From Maridesulfovibrio sp. (GTDB lineage Bacteria > Desulfobacterota > Desulfovibrionia > Desulfovibrionales > Desulfovibrionaceae): DNA of 64,000 nt. Location: the NCBI RefSeq assembly GCF_963678865.1, contig NZ_OY787459.1:4290368-4354367 (forward strand). Direction: 5' to 3'. How positions within the stretch are numbered: position 1 is the first letter of the stretch; every line of letters starts with the position of its first letter. Shown here one piece after another: positions 43,713 through 51,116 of this stretch. The notes under the pieces were generated by a model, which saw only the letters and a program-made list of their open reading frames with translations, was not told the DNA's origin and ran no database searches. The position numbers and the translations under genes are program-made.

Positions 43713-45836
43713 CTACAAATTCAATGGTCTGAGCTGCGGTTCGTTTTCAACTTCTTTGTTACCCAGATATTTCAGGGTTGCGTATATCCCGCCGAGGATT
43801 GCAACGGCGATTCCCATGTAGAAAAGGTTTTTGCCCTCGGCGATCTGGTAGAAGAGGGTTGCTACGGACCAGCCCAGTGCGGTGCAGTACATTGCCATTA
43901 CAGCGGAGTAGAAGCCGCCCATCTCTTGCTTTGTGGCTCCGATAACCGCGAGGCAGGGGAAGTACATAAGCACGAAAAGCAGGTAAGCGAAAGCGGAGTA
44001 GACAGTGAAGTTGGCGGCGAGATGTTTGTATACTGATACATCCGCGCCGATTTCTTCAGATACAGTAGCGCTGTCTTCACTGATCAGTCCGATACCGAGC
44101 AGATCCACGGATGTAACAACACCCGCAAGGCCGTCGATAACGGTTCCGAAAGCTTCGTTTACAGTTCCGCTGATGTCGAGTCCTGCTTCTTCTTCCGGAG
44201 TTGTTTTCGCTGCGGGAGCGTTGTCGTCATCCATGGAAGAGTAAAGTGAGTTTACGGTTCCGACGATTGCTTCTTTTGCAAACAGTCCGGTAAACAGTGC
44301 TACAGATGCAGGCCAGTTTTCTTCCTTAATGCCCATGGGCTTAAATACGGGTGAGATGGTTTTGCCTGCAATGGAAAGCGCGGAATTCTGGGAATCTTCG
44401 TTGCCGAAAGTCAACTGCCCGTTGTCAATGCCTACGGAGTTGAGCATGGAGAGAACAAAGACGGCTGTGACAACGATAACACCAGCACGCTTAACAAAAC
44501 CTTTCATGCGCAGCCATGCACTCTTGAAGACCGCACTCATTTTTGGAATGTGGTAGAGGGGCAGGTCCATTACAAAATGGGAAGATGTGCCTTTGAAAAG
44601 AGTTTTCTTGAGCAGGAATCCGGTGAAAATAGCCATTGCCAGACCGGAGAGATAGATGAGAAATACGGCCAGACCGGAATAAGCACCGAACAGGGCAACG
44701 CAGAACAGGGCGTAGACGGGCAGGCGCGCGCCGCAGGACATGAACGGGGCCATGAAAATGGTCATGAATCTGTCGCGTTTGGAACTCAGGGTTCTGGCTG
44801 CCATCACAGCAGGAACAGTGCAGCCGAAGCCTACAACCATGGGAATAAAAGCGGAACCGGGCAGCCCTATTTTACGCATGAAGCGGTCGGCAACAACTGC
44901 CACGCGGGCCATGTAACCGAAGTCTTCAAGGATAGCCAGCGCAAGAAACATAAAGAATACCACCGGAATAAAAGTGGCAACTGTCTGAATTCCGGAACCG
45001 ATACCGCCTAACGTTACACTGATCCACTCGGGAGCACCTATTTTTGCCAGCAGTTCAGCGGGAATGTCGATGAAAATTAGTCCGGCCATGATATCGAAAA
45101 AGTCAATGAATACAGAACCGAGTCCGATGGCAAACCAGAAGGTGAGGAACATGGATATCAGGAAGACAGGGATAGCCGCAAACTTGTTCATGACTATGTT
45201 ATCCACCTTATTGGTGAAATTCTGACTGCGGTCTTTCCTTTCTTTGAGAACTTTATTGTAGATGGAATCAATGTAGTTGTATTTTTCGACTGTATCCATC
45301 ACTTCCTGACGAGTGGGGTGGGAGTCGTGTGCCGGGAGTTTCTGTGCTTCTACAGCGAGGGCTTCTATTGCTTTGGCAACGGAATTATTGTCTACGGCGA
45401 TTACAGGGATTACCGCGACGCCAAGTTCTTTGCTGAGCTTATCCACATCAATGTCCAGCCCTTCACTTTCCGCCACATCCAGCATGTTGAGCAGAATAAC
45501 TATCTGATCGGTGCGTTCCAGCAGATCCATGGTCAGAAAGAGGTTACGTGAAAGGTTGGTGGCATCAACAACATTGATGATAAGGTCATACTCTCCGCTG
45601 CGGATGACTCGTTCTGCAACCTTCTGGTCTTCGGTGTCCGGGCTCAGGTTGTATGTTCCGGGCAGGTCAACAAGTTCAACCTTGGTCCCGGCGAGAGAAA
45701 AAGTGCCTTCAATTTTTTCAACGGTAACGCCGGGCCAGTTTCCGACTTTCTGGCGAGCTCCGGTCAGGGCGTTGAAAAGGGTGGTTTTACCGCAGTTTGG
45801 TACGCCCGCAATGGATATACGTTCTATCTTGTGCAT
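43713..45836 (-). CDS. feoB: ferrous iron transporter B
   Basis: A 707-residue Fe2+ importer. The N-terminal G domain has G1 G-V-P-N-C-G-K-T-T, G3 D-L-P-G-T-Y and a G4-type L-N-M-L-D, followed by the GDI helical domain and about ten membrane helices. The Gate motifs (G-F-G-C-T-V-P-A-V-M-A-A-R-T-L and P-F-M-S-C-G-A-R-L-P-V-Y) are intact with their conserved cysteines. The long acidic insertion around residues 555-640 is in the normal variable region. It follows feoA by 2 bases and is controlled with it, probably by Fur. Confidence 0.97.
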   Translation of the reverse strand: MHKIERISIAGVPNCGKTTLFNALTGARQKVGNWPGVTVEKIEGTFSLAGTKVELVDLPGTYNLSPDTEDQKVAERVIRSGEYDLIINVVDATNLSRNLFLTMDLLERTDQIVILLNMLDVAESEGLDIDVDKLSKELGVAVIPVIAVDNNSVAKAIEALAVEAQKLPAHDSHPTRQEVMDTVEKYNYIDSIYNKVLKERKDRSQNFTNKVDNIVMNKFAAIPVFLISMFLTFWFAIGLGSVFIDFFDIMAGLIFIDIPAELLAKIGAPEWISVTLGGIGSGIQTVATFIPVVFFMFLALAILEDFGYMARVAVVADRFMRKIGLPGSAFIPMVVGFGCTVPAVMAARTLSSKRDRFMTIFMAPFMSCGARLPVYALFCVALFGAYSGLAVFLIYLSGLAMAIFTGFLLKKTLFKGTSSHFVMDLPLYHIPKMSAVFKSAWLRMKGFVKRAGVIVVTAVFVLSMLNSVGIDNGQLTFGNEDSQNSALSIAGKTISPVFKPMGIKEENWPASVALFTGLFAKEAIVGTVNSLYSSMDDDNAPAAKTTPEEEAGLDISGTVNEAFGTVIDGLAGVVTSVDLLGIGLISEDSATVSEEIGADVSVYKHLAANFTVYSAFAYLLFVLMYFPCLAVIGATKQEMGGFYSAVMAMYCTALGWSVATLFYQIAEGKNLFYMGIAVAILGGIYATLKYLGNKEVENEPQLRPLNL

Positions 45837-45838
45837 CT

Positions 45839-46075
45839 TTAGAGTTCCTCAACTTTGATCTGATCAGCTTCATTTTTACGCAGGGCAATTCGGCTGCCGC
45901 GAATTTCAAAAATCATTGGGTCAGAAATTTTTATCGGCGCAAGGGTAATCTGTGTGCCTTCAATGAAGCCCATTTTGCGTAGTTTATGCGCGTAGTCGGA
46001 TGTTTCAGTTTCAAAACCGAGGACGGCGTATTTTCGGCCTTCAAGGATCTTGGAAAGATTTATGTTTTTAGTCAT
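45839..46075 (-). CDS. feoA: ferrous iron transport protein A
   Basis: A 78-residue SH3-like FeoA protein with the conserved L-R-K-M-G-F-I-E-G-T and I-R-G-S-R-I-A-L-R-K segments. It is thought to assist FeoB in the cytosol. GGAG seven bases upstream of the ATG supports the start. First gene of the feoAB unit, behind the Fur-box-like site at 46126-46140. Confidence 0.95.
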   Translation of the reverse strand: MTKNINLSKILEGRKYAVLGFETETSDYAHKLRKMGFIEGTQITLAPIKISDPMIFEIRGSRIALRKNEADQIKVEEL

Positions 46076-46125
46076 TTGAGTCTCCGTATTTTAATGACTG
46101 TTTGATTATGAAAGTGCTTAGAGGT

Positions 46126-46140
46126 TGAAAATCATTGTCA
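46126..46140 (-). promoter_or_regulatory. Fur box upstream of feoAB
   Basis: TGAAAAT-C-ATTGTCA forms a 7-1-7 inverted repeat: the right arm read in reverse is TGACAAT, six of seven matching the left. Compared with the Fur 7-1-7 consensus TGATAAT-N-ATTATCA it differs at two positions. It lies about 50 bases upstream of the feoA start, where Fe2+-Fur would be expected to repress iron import. The core promoter is not obvious. Confidence 0.72.
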
Positions 46141-46239
46141 ACTGAATTTTTGACTAACCAAGTATGAAATGTGCGTCAAGGAGAAAATGAAAATAATTTT
46201 CAATTCAAGTGGAGAGAAAAGAAATTTCTTACATTGTAC

Positions 46240-46360
46240 TTGCGAAAGAATTTAAAATCATTATTATGTAAACTAAGTGTATGGCTCATAGGGAGTTGTG
46301 CTTCAAGGATAAAGAAGGGGGGGCGACCTGATCGGCAGGTCGTCCTCCCTTCTTTCATTT
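46240..46360 (+). ncRNA. possible small RNA or attenuated leader before the MFS gene
   Basis: TTGCGA at 46240-46245 and TATTAT at 46262-46267 form a promoter with a 16-base spacer. About 35 bases after the expected start comes a 20-bp hairpin (46311-46330 with 46336-46355, two G-U pairs, loop ATCGG) followed by CATTTTTG. A transcript of about 85 bases would end here. It is either a free small RNA or a terminated leader that must be read through to reach the MFS gene at 46502. No supportable gene lies elsewhere between feoA and the MFS gene. Confidence 0.45.
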
Positions 46361-46501
46361 TTGCTGAATACAGTCTGATATCTTCACCTTCCTGCCATGT
46401 ATGCAACTGCCTCATTTTGTACTCCGATGAATCAGGGACAAACAAATCATTCTTATGCTATGGATGGGGAACATATGAATTTTTACCGGAGAGAAGGCCG
46501 A

Positions 46502-47986
46502 ATGGCTTTTATGGATGAATCGGGCGAAATCGCAGCCAGATCTGTGCAGGATTATATAGACGAAACCCCGTATTGGGCTGATGGGACTGTCGCGCCATCT
46601 TCTCCCATGACTGCAATGCAGTGGCGGATCTGGTTTCTTGCATCCGCAGGGAAGTTTTTTGAGGGTATGGTCGTTTTCATGACCGGGGTGGCCCTGCCGC
46701 TGATTGTGCAGGAGTTTAAACTCGGAGCCATGGAAAAGGGTACAGTCAGTGCTGCGACACTTTTCGGAATTCTCATAGGAGCCACTGCGCTCGGTGGACT
46801 TGCAGACCATTACGGGCGCAAGAAGATGTTCATTGTGGAGATGGTTCTTTTTGTGTCTTGTCTGGTAGCTCTTGTCTTCAGTCCCGATTTTCCATTTTTA
46901 GTGACTTTCCTGTTCGGTATGGGCTTGGCTCTGGGGTGCGATTACCCCACCGCTCATATGGTCATTTCTGAATCCATTCCCAGTAGCGACAGGGGACGGC
47001 TGGTCCTCAGCGCTTTTGCTTTTCAGGCTGTAGGTGCCCTTGCTGGAACTGCCATCGGCTTCCTTATTCTTTACAAAGCCCCGGAAATTTCAGCATGGCG
47101 ATACATGTATGGAGCAGCTATTATTCCTGCGGTTCTGGTTGTTGTCGGCAGGTTTTATATTCCGGACAGCAGTCACTGGCTGGTATCTAAAGGCCGCATC
47201 AAGGAAGCGGAAGATGCTCTCCACAGGTTGCTGCACAGGGAGCCCCACTACCCCAAGATTATCAGAATTGCTCCTCCCGCTGAAAATGGAAATGCCAGTG
47301 CGGGTGAAAACGGTAAAGGTTCATATGCCGATCTTTTCAAGGGAAAATGTCTACGGGCGACAATTCTTGCTTCTGTCCCATGGTTTCTGCAGGATTTGGG
47401 AACGTACGGGATCGGCATTTTTACCCCGACAATACTCGGTTCGGTTATCGGGGCCAAAGCTGTGCATGCCCGTAATGTTGCGGATCTGATACAAAATGAT
47501 ATCTTGGCTGCCAAGGGAGCTGCATTTATTGATGTGCTCCTGCTGGTTGGGATTATAGCCGCTGTGTTAATGGCGGATAAGGTCGGTCGTATCAAGCTGC
47601 AGGTGGCGGGGTTTCTCGGCTGTGCTGCAGGGCTTTTTCTTGCTTCCATGTCCATGACTGTGGCCGCTGATTCCTCCATGTCCATGAGTCTTCTCTTCAG
47701 CGGATTTATGCTTTTCAGCTTTATGACTAATATGGGACCTAATGCCATAACCTATCTTTTGGCCGGAGAGGTTTTCCCGACCAATATCAGAGGTAAGGGG
47801 GCAGGGTTTGCTGCATCCTTTGCCAAGATCGGTGCGGTCACCACAGCGTTTTTCTTTCCTTTCCTGCTCAAGGGGTTCGGTGCCGGAACTATTTTGATTT
47901 TTCTGGTCGGTTGTTCAGTGCTCGGTGCAATCATAACATGGCGATTCCGCATAGAAACCAGCGGGGTAAATCTGGAAGATTTGTAA
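46502..47986 (+). CDS. MFS metabolite:H+ symporter
   Basis: A 494-residue twelve-helix major facilitator of the metabolite:H+/aromatic-acid symporter type. The loop 2-3 motif G-G-L-A-D-H-Y-G-R-K-K and D-Y-P-T-A-H and P-D-S-S-H-W-L/V-x-K-G-R on the central loop are characteristic. Substrate unknown (organic acid or sugar). The start is uncertain: GGAGAGAAGG directly before ATG 46502 is the best ribosome site; ATG 46475 and 46427 are in frame. The possible small RNA/terminator at 46311-46355 lies upstream and may control it. Confidence 0.85.
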   Translation: MAFMDESGEIAARSVQDYIDETPYWADGTVAPSSPMTAMQWRIWFLASAGKFFEGMVVFMTGVALPLIVQEFKLGAMEKGTVSAATLFGILIGATALGGLADHYGRKKMFIVEMVLFVSCLVALVFSPDFPFLVTFLFGMGLALGCDYPTAHMVISESIPSSDRGRLVLSAFAFQAVGALAGTAIGFLILYKAPEISAWRYMYGAAIIPAVLVVVGRFYIPDSSHWLVSKGRIKEAEDALHRLLHREPHYPKIIRIAPPAENGNASAGENGKGSYADLFKGKCLRATILASVPWFLQDLGTYGIGIFTPTILGSVIGAKAVHARNVADLIQNDILAAKGAAFIDVLLLVGIIAAVLMADKVGRIKLQVAGFLGCAAGLFLASMSMTVAADSSMSMSLLFSGFMLFSFMTNMGPNAITYLLAGEVFPTNIRGKGAGFAASFAKIGAVTTAFFFPFLLKGFGAGTILIFLVGCSVLGAIITWRFRIETSGVNLEDL

Positions 47987-48058
47987 ATTCATCTCTTCTC
48001 CTTCCACGAAAGTCTTGTCTTTACACACAGGGGTATGGCTTTTTCTTTTTTTGAATAC

Positions 48059-48088
48059 TTGCACAACAACCCCGCATGCTTATATAAT
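48059..48088 (+). promoter_or_regulatory. sigma-70-type promoter of the HsdR-N-like gene
   Basis: TTGCAC at 48059-48064 and a consensus TATAAT at 48083-48088 with an 18-base spacer; start of transcription is expected near 48095. Confidence 0.6.
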
Positions 48089-48143
48089 TATCAAATCAAA
48101 TTAACCACAACGACCCTTGTAAGATAAGACTATCCCCCGGATA

Positions 48144-48228
48144 AAATTTTTTTGGGATTTTTAAACCTTTTTTAAGAAAAGGATTTAAACTTCCACGGTG
48201 GGAAAGCCCAGCAGGGCCGCCGGAGGCA
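48144..48228 (+). repeat. intergenic repeat element, copy A
   Basis: Upstream of the ATG at 48233. It shares with 52619-52688 the order: TTTTGGGATT-like lead, a TTTAAACC.../...GGATTTAAA hairpin, and a GCCC..GCAGGGCCGCCGGAGGC block. Copy A is longer, has an imperfect hairpin and an inserted stretch (TTCCACGGTGGGAAA, itself a small hairpin). It lies in the transcribed 5' region close to the start codon. Confidence 0.55.
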
Positions 48229-48232
48229 CAAT

Positions 48233-48796
48233 ATGCATGAAACAAGTATGGGTGGAACATTGCGCGACTATTTAAGTGGCGAGGAGATTGAAGAGACTAC
48301 TTACGAGGAATTCCGTCAGGCACTGGCAAAGCTGCTGGTTGAGGAGTTAGGCTATCCCAAAGATTCCCTGAAGGCCAAGATCGACCTCTGTTTTGAAATT
48401 GACGGCGAGGAAATGTGCCGCACCATCGACCTTGTTGTGTACGACAAAAAAGGTTTGCCGGTTTTGATGGTCCTGTTTTGCGCCGGGGATGTCGGCAGCT
48501 ATGAACGTGAAGCTGTCTGCGCGGGCAAGCTTTTTCAGGACGGACCGGTACCTTATGTTGTCATTTCCGATTCCATGGATGCATTTCTGTTGGATGCTAT
48601 TTCAGGTAAGACCCTTGCCCACGGCATTAAGTCTGTTCCCAGTTATGAAGATTTGTTGAAAATGACCGCCGACTACAAGCGTGAACCGCTCCCGGCAGAA
48701 AGGCGGGCCAAGATTGAGCGTATTTTCTACACCTACACAGGTTTTCTGCAGGGCACTTGTTGCAGCGAGTCATGCTCCCTGCCGCCCAAGAAGTGA
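48233..48796 (+). CDS. HsdR-N-terminal-domain-like protein with lost nuclease residues
   Basis: A 187-residue single-domain protein whose core resembles the N-terminal PD-(D/E)xK domain of type I restriction subunit HsdR: helix E-E-L-G-Y-P, strand I-D-L-V-V-Y-D-K-K-G-L-P and then the strand that should read V-E-C-K-A-P but is V-L-F-C-A-G, followed by a conserved helix. The catalytic Glu and Lys are therefore replaced, so nuclease activity is unlikely. The tail has C-C-x3-C. No hsdM or hsdS is nearby; this is a solitary domesticated relative. A terminator overlapping the opposite gene follows. Confidence 0.65.
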   Translation: MHETSMGGTLRDYLSGEEIEETTYEEFRQALAKLLVEELGYPKDSLKAKIDLCFEIDGEEMCRTIDLVVYDKKGLPVLMVLFCAGDVGSYEREAVCAGKLFQDGPVPYVVISDSMDAFLLDAISGKTLAHGIKSVPSYEDLLKMTADYKREPLPAERRAKIERIFYTYTGFLQGTCCSESCSLPPKK

Positions 48797-48820
48797 TTTG
48801 GGTAAGCTGTCGCTTAGATA

Positions 48821-48866
48821 AATAGAAAAGGGCCGGAACATTGTTTTGTTCCGGCCCTTTTCTATT
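48821..48866. terminator. bidirectional terminator
   Basis: Perfect 20-bp stem (48821-48840 with 48847-48866) with a 6-base loop, A-rich on the left arm and T-rich on the right. It lies between convergent genes; the right arm overlaps the symporter stop codon. Confidence 0.95.
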
Positions 48867-50463
48867 ACATATTAGCCCAGCAGAGTTTCAGGTGTTCTTT
48901 GTTCATCCTGGGAGTAACCATCGCTACCCCGATAGCCAGGGCTAGGGAGATGGGCAATGCGACTACGTTGGGGTCAACCCACTGCAGCAGCCAGACCCAT
49001 GAGCCTTTGGCGGCGGAGGATACGAGTGTATCCATTCCGGTCAGGGCTTTGCACAGTCCGATGGCTTTGGCTTCCTTGGCGTGAACGAAAAGCAGCCAGA
49101 ACATTGATGCGCTGAATCCGCCTACCATAGACACTTTTGCGGCTTTTTTGGTCATACCTTTCCAGTACAGGCCCAGCAGATAGATGGGCAGGAAAGATGC
49201 GGCGCAGAGTCCGAAGAAAAAGGCAGTTGCGCGGGCAATGATAGATGGCGGCAGAACCCATGCCCAGAGAATGGCGGCCAGCAGGGTGATGCCGACACCG
49301 ATTCTGGTGATTTTAACGGATTTCTCTGCCGGAACATTTACAAAGCGTTCAAAGAAGTCCCGGCCCAGAGCTGTTCCGCCAACGTGGTACTGGGAGGACA
49401 GGGTGGACATCCCGGCGGCGAGCATCGCCAGCAGGAACAGGGCGGAGAACCATGAAGGCATCATCTGTTCGATATACATGGGAATGATTTTATCCATGTT
49501 TCCGCCTGCAACAGCAATTGAAATTTTGCCTACAGCTTTATAAAATACAGCGTTGGAGAGAGCTCCGGTCAGGAATGCCACCCCGGTCATGAGCGGGATG
49601 AAGATTCCGCCGTAGAGGACAGCCCGGTTGAGTTCCCGGTCGGAAGGAACGGTCATGAAACGTACGGCCAACTGCGGCTGGGCCAGAACACCGATGCCTA
49701 CGCCGTAGACAATTGTAGTGTATATGACCAGCCAGAGCGGAGTCCCGAACCTGGCGCCCTGAGTCCAGCCTATCATGCCCCCCTTCTGGAGCTTGGCCGG
49801 CATCAGATTGACCATATCGGTCAAAGCCTGATGCGCTTCAGTTACGCCCCCAAGCATGGAGTAGGTGGAGATAATAAGGATGATCATCATCACAGCCATG
49901 ATCAGCCCCTGAAAAGCATCAGTGTACATGACCGCTTTCATGCCGCCTGAAATAACGTATCCGGCAAGAATAAAGCTGATCAGCAGAAGTGCGGTGCCGT
50001 AGGGGATGCCGAAGGATATTTCCATCATGCGTGAAATACCGATCAGTACCGCAGCAGCGTATACCGGGATGAAAAGGAAGATAATTCCGCCGGCGAAGCC
50101 CTGAATGAATTTGGAATCATAGCGGCGTCCCAGCAGTTCAGGAAAGGTGTGGCTTTCGAGCGCCAGCCCCATGCGTCTGGTCCGTTTGCCGAAAAAGACC
50201 ATTGCAATGAAAATTCCGACTACAATGGTGGCAAGAGTCAACCAGAGCAGAGGAAATCCGAAAAGACCGGCAGCCCCGCCGAAGCCGATGATTGCGGATG
50301 TAGAAACAAAGGTGGCGCCGTAAGACATGGCCATGATGAATGGATTCATCTGCCGCCCGGCCAGCATGTAGTCGGTGGTTTTTTTGGTGGACTGCCATCC
50401 CTTGAACCCGAGGTAGAAAATTACCCCGAGATAGATGCTGGTTATGACGATCTTGGTAATCAT
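48865..50463 (-). CDS. sodium:solute symporter (SSS family)
   Basis: A 532-residue Na+-coupled importer with about thirteen helices. Family marks: A-G-R-Q-M near residue 36, G-G-A-A-G-L in helix two, A-G-Y-V-I-S-G-G-M-K-A-V-M-Y-T-D-A-F-Q-G (the sodium-site signature) and A-G-M-S-T-L-S-S-Q in the later Na2 region. Resembles monocarboxylate/pantothenate-type members; substrate unknown. Its ATG follows the stop of the 53-aa accessory gene directly (TAAATG). Upstream control is by a palindromic operator and a possible attenuator (50735-50913). Confidence 0.9.
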   Translation of the reverse strand: MITKIVITSIYLGVIFYLGFKGWQSTKKTTDYMLAGRQMNPFIMAMSYGATFVSTSAIIGFGGAAGLFGFPLLWLTLATIVVGIFIAMVFFGKRTRRMGLALESHTFPELLGRRYDSKFIQGFAGGIIFLFIPVYAAAVLIGISRMMEISFGIPYGTALLLISFILAGYVISGGMKAVMYTDAFQGLIMAVMMIILIISTYSMLGGVTEAHQALTDMVNLMPAKLQKGGMIGWTQGARFGTPLWLVIYTTIVYGVGIGVLAQPQLAVRFMTVPSDRELNRAVLYGGIFIPLMTGVAFLTGALSNAVFYKAVGKISIAVAGGNMDKIIPMYIEQMMPSWFSALFLLAMLAAGMSTLSSQYHVGGTALGRDFFERFVNVPAEKSVKITRIGVGITLLAAILWAWVLPPSIIARATAFFFGLCAASFLPIYLLGLYWKGMTKKAAKVSMVGGFSASMFWLLFVHAKEAKAIGLCKALTGMDTLVSSAAKGSWVWLLQWVDPNVVALPISLALAIGVAMVTPRMNKEHLKLCWANM

Positions 50464-50625
50464 TTATTTATCCCCTTTCCCTTGCACTTCCACATTCAGT
50501 GCTGTGGTGTCGGGTTTGCCCCTGTTGTTCCAGTTGAGGATCCCATAGATCACGCAGCCTAGCGATGAGAGCAGGCATAGCCAGAAGACCGCCGCAATCT
50601 CAATGCTTCCTAGTCCTAACATCAT
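50464..50625 (-). CDS. symporter small accessory protein
   Basis: A 53-residue reading frame placed directly before the symporter. It begins with two ATG codons (50625 and 50622) after a GGAGG six bases upstream, has one transmembrane helix with A-A-V-F-W-L-C-L-L and a Y-G-I-L-N-W-x-N segment, and a soluble hydrophilic tail; the stop codon TAA abuts the symporter ATG. It matches the pattern of small accessory proteins that pair with SSS symporters. It is too short for usual gene callers but has all the signs of a real gene. Confidence 0.8.
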   Translation of the reverse strand: MMLGLGSIEIAAVFWLCLLSSLGCVIYGILNWNNRGKPDTTALNVEVQGKGDK

Positions 50626-50734
50626 TTGAAGCCTCCAGATTTCAAAGTTGATTAAAATTGTAAAAAGACGAATTTAGCCGAAATATATGATTTTTTGGTA
50701 GGGCAGGGGGTGTATGGTGACCCGGGGCAGATAA

Positions 50735-50878
50735 TAAAAAAGGCCGCGGGCTGGGTGCCTGCGGCCTGGGGGAAATTCTTTCAATTAACGCTTACGCGCG
50801 TGAACACCTCCAGACCACAGGGCTGGTAAAGCTAAAAAAGTTAAAAAAGAAAAATAGAGCTTTTTGAGTGTTCATTAG
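50735..50878 (-). ncRNA. possible attenuated leader of the symporter operon
   Basis: From the promoter at 50885-50913 a transcript would start near 50878. Within the next 145 bases GAACAC (minus, near 50870) can pair with GTGTTC (near 50805), a CCAG..CTGG hairpin and a CGC..GCG hairpin lie between, and the leader ends in an 11-bp GC stem (50757-50767 with 50741-50751, one G-U) followed by T6. The 53-aa gene starts about 110 bases further on. The order promoter, structure, terminator, gene is that of a riboswitch or attenuator, but no known family fits; a free small RNA is the alternative. Confidence 0.45.
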
Positions 50879-50884
50879 GGTAGC

Positions 50885-50913
50885 TTTTACAGTAAGCATT
50901 TACTTACTGTCAA
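50885..50913 (-). promoter_or_regulatory. promoter covered by a perfect palindrome
   Basis: On the minus strand TTGACA (50913-50908) is followed after 16-17 bases by TGTAAA/GTAAAA near 50890-50885. Between them is the palindrome at 50889-50910 (ACAGTAAG, six bases, CTTACTGT), which overlaps the spacer and the edge of both boxes. A TetR/GntR-type repressor would fit. No regulator gene is next to it. Confidence 0.55.
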
Positions 50914-51116
50914 CTTTTTTGTGTTGTAATTCATTAATTCTTTATGTGATTGGTAAATCAAAAAGTACAATTTTGGTAAAATTTATTGTGAGATTATTTG
51001 TTGATTTTTTGAAAAGATGTGTGGACTTAGTCGGTTAGTGGTGGAATAAAGGAATTGAAAATTTATTTAGGATGTTAATTTCATATCAACTGCTTAAGGC
51101 CGTCAGGAGGCTGTGA

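Noticed and set aside
48233..48796. Type I restriction system
   Set aside because: Only an HsdR-N-like domain is present; the helicase part, HsdM and HsdS are absent and the nuclease residues are lost.
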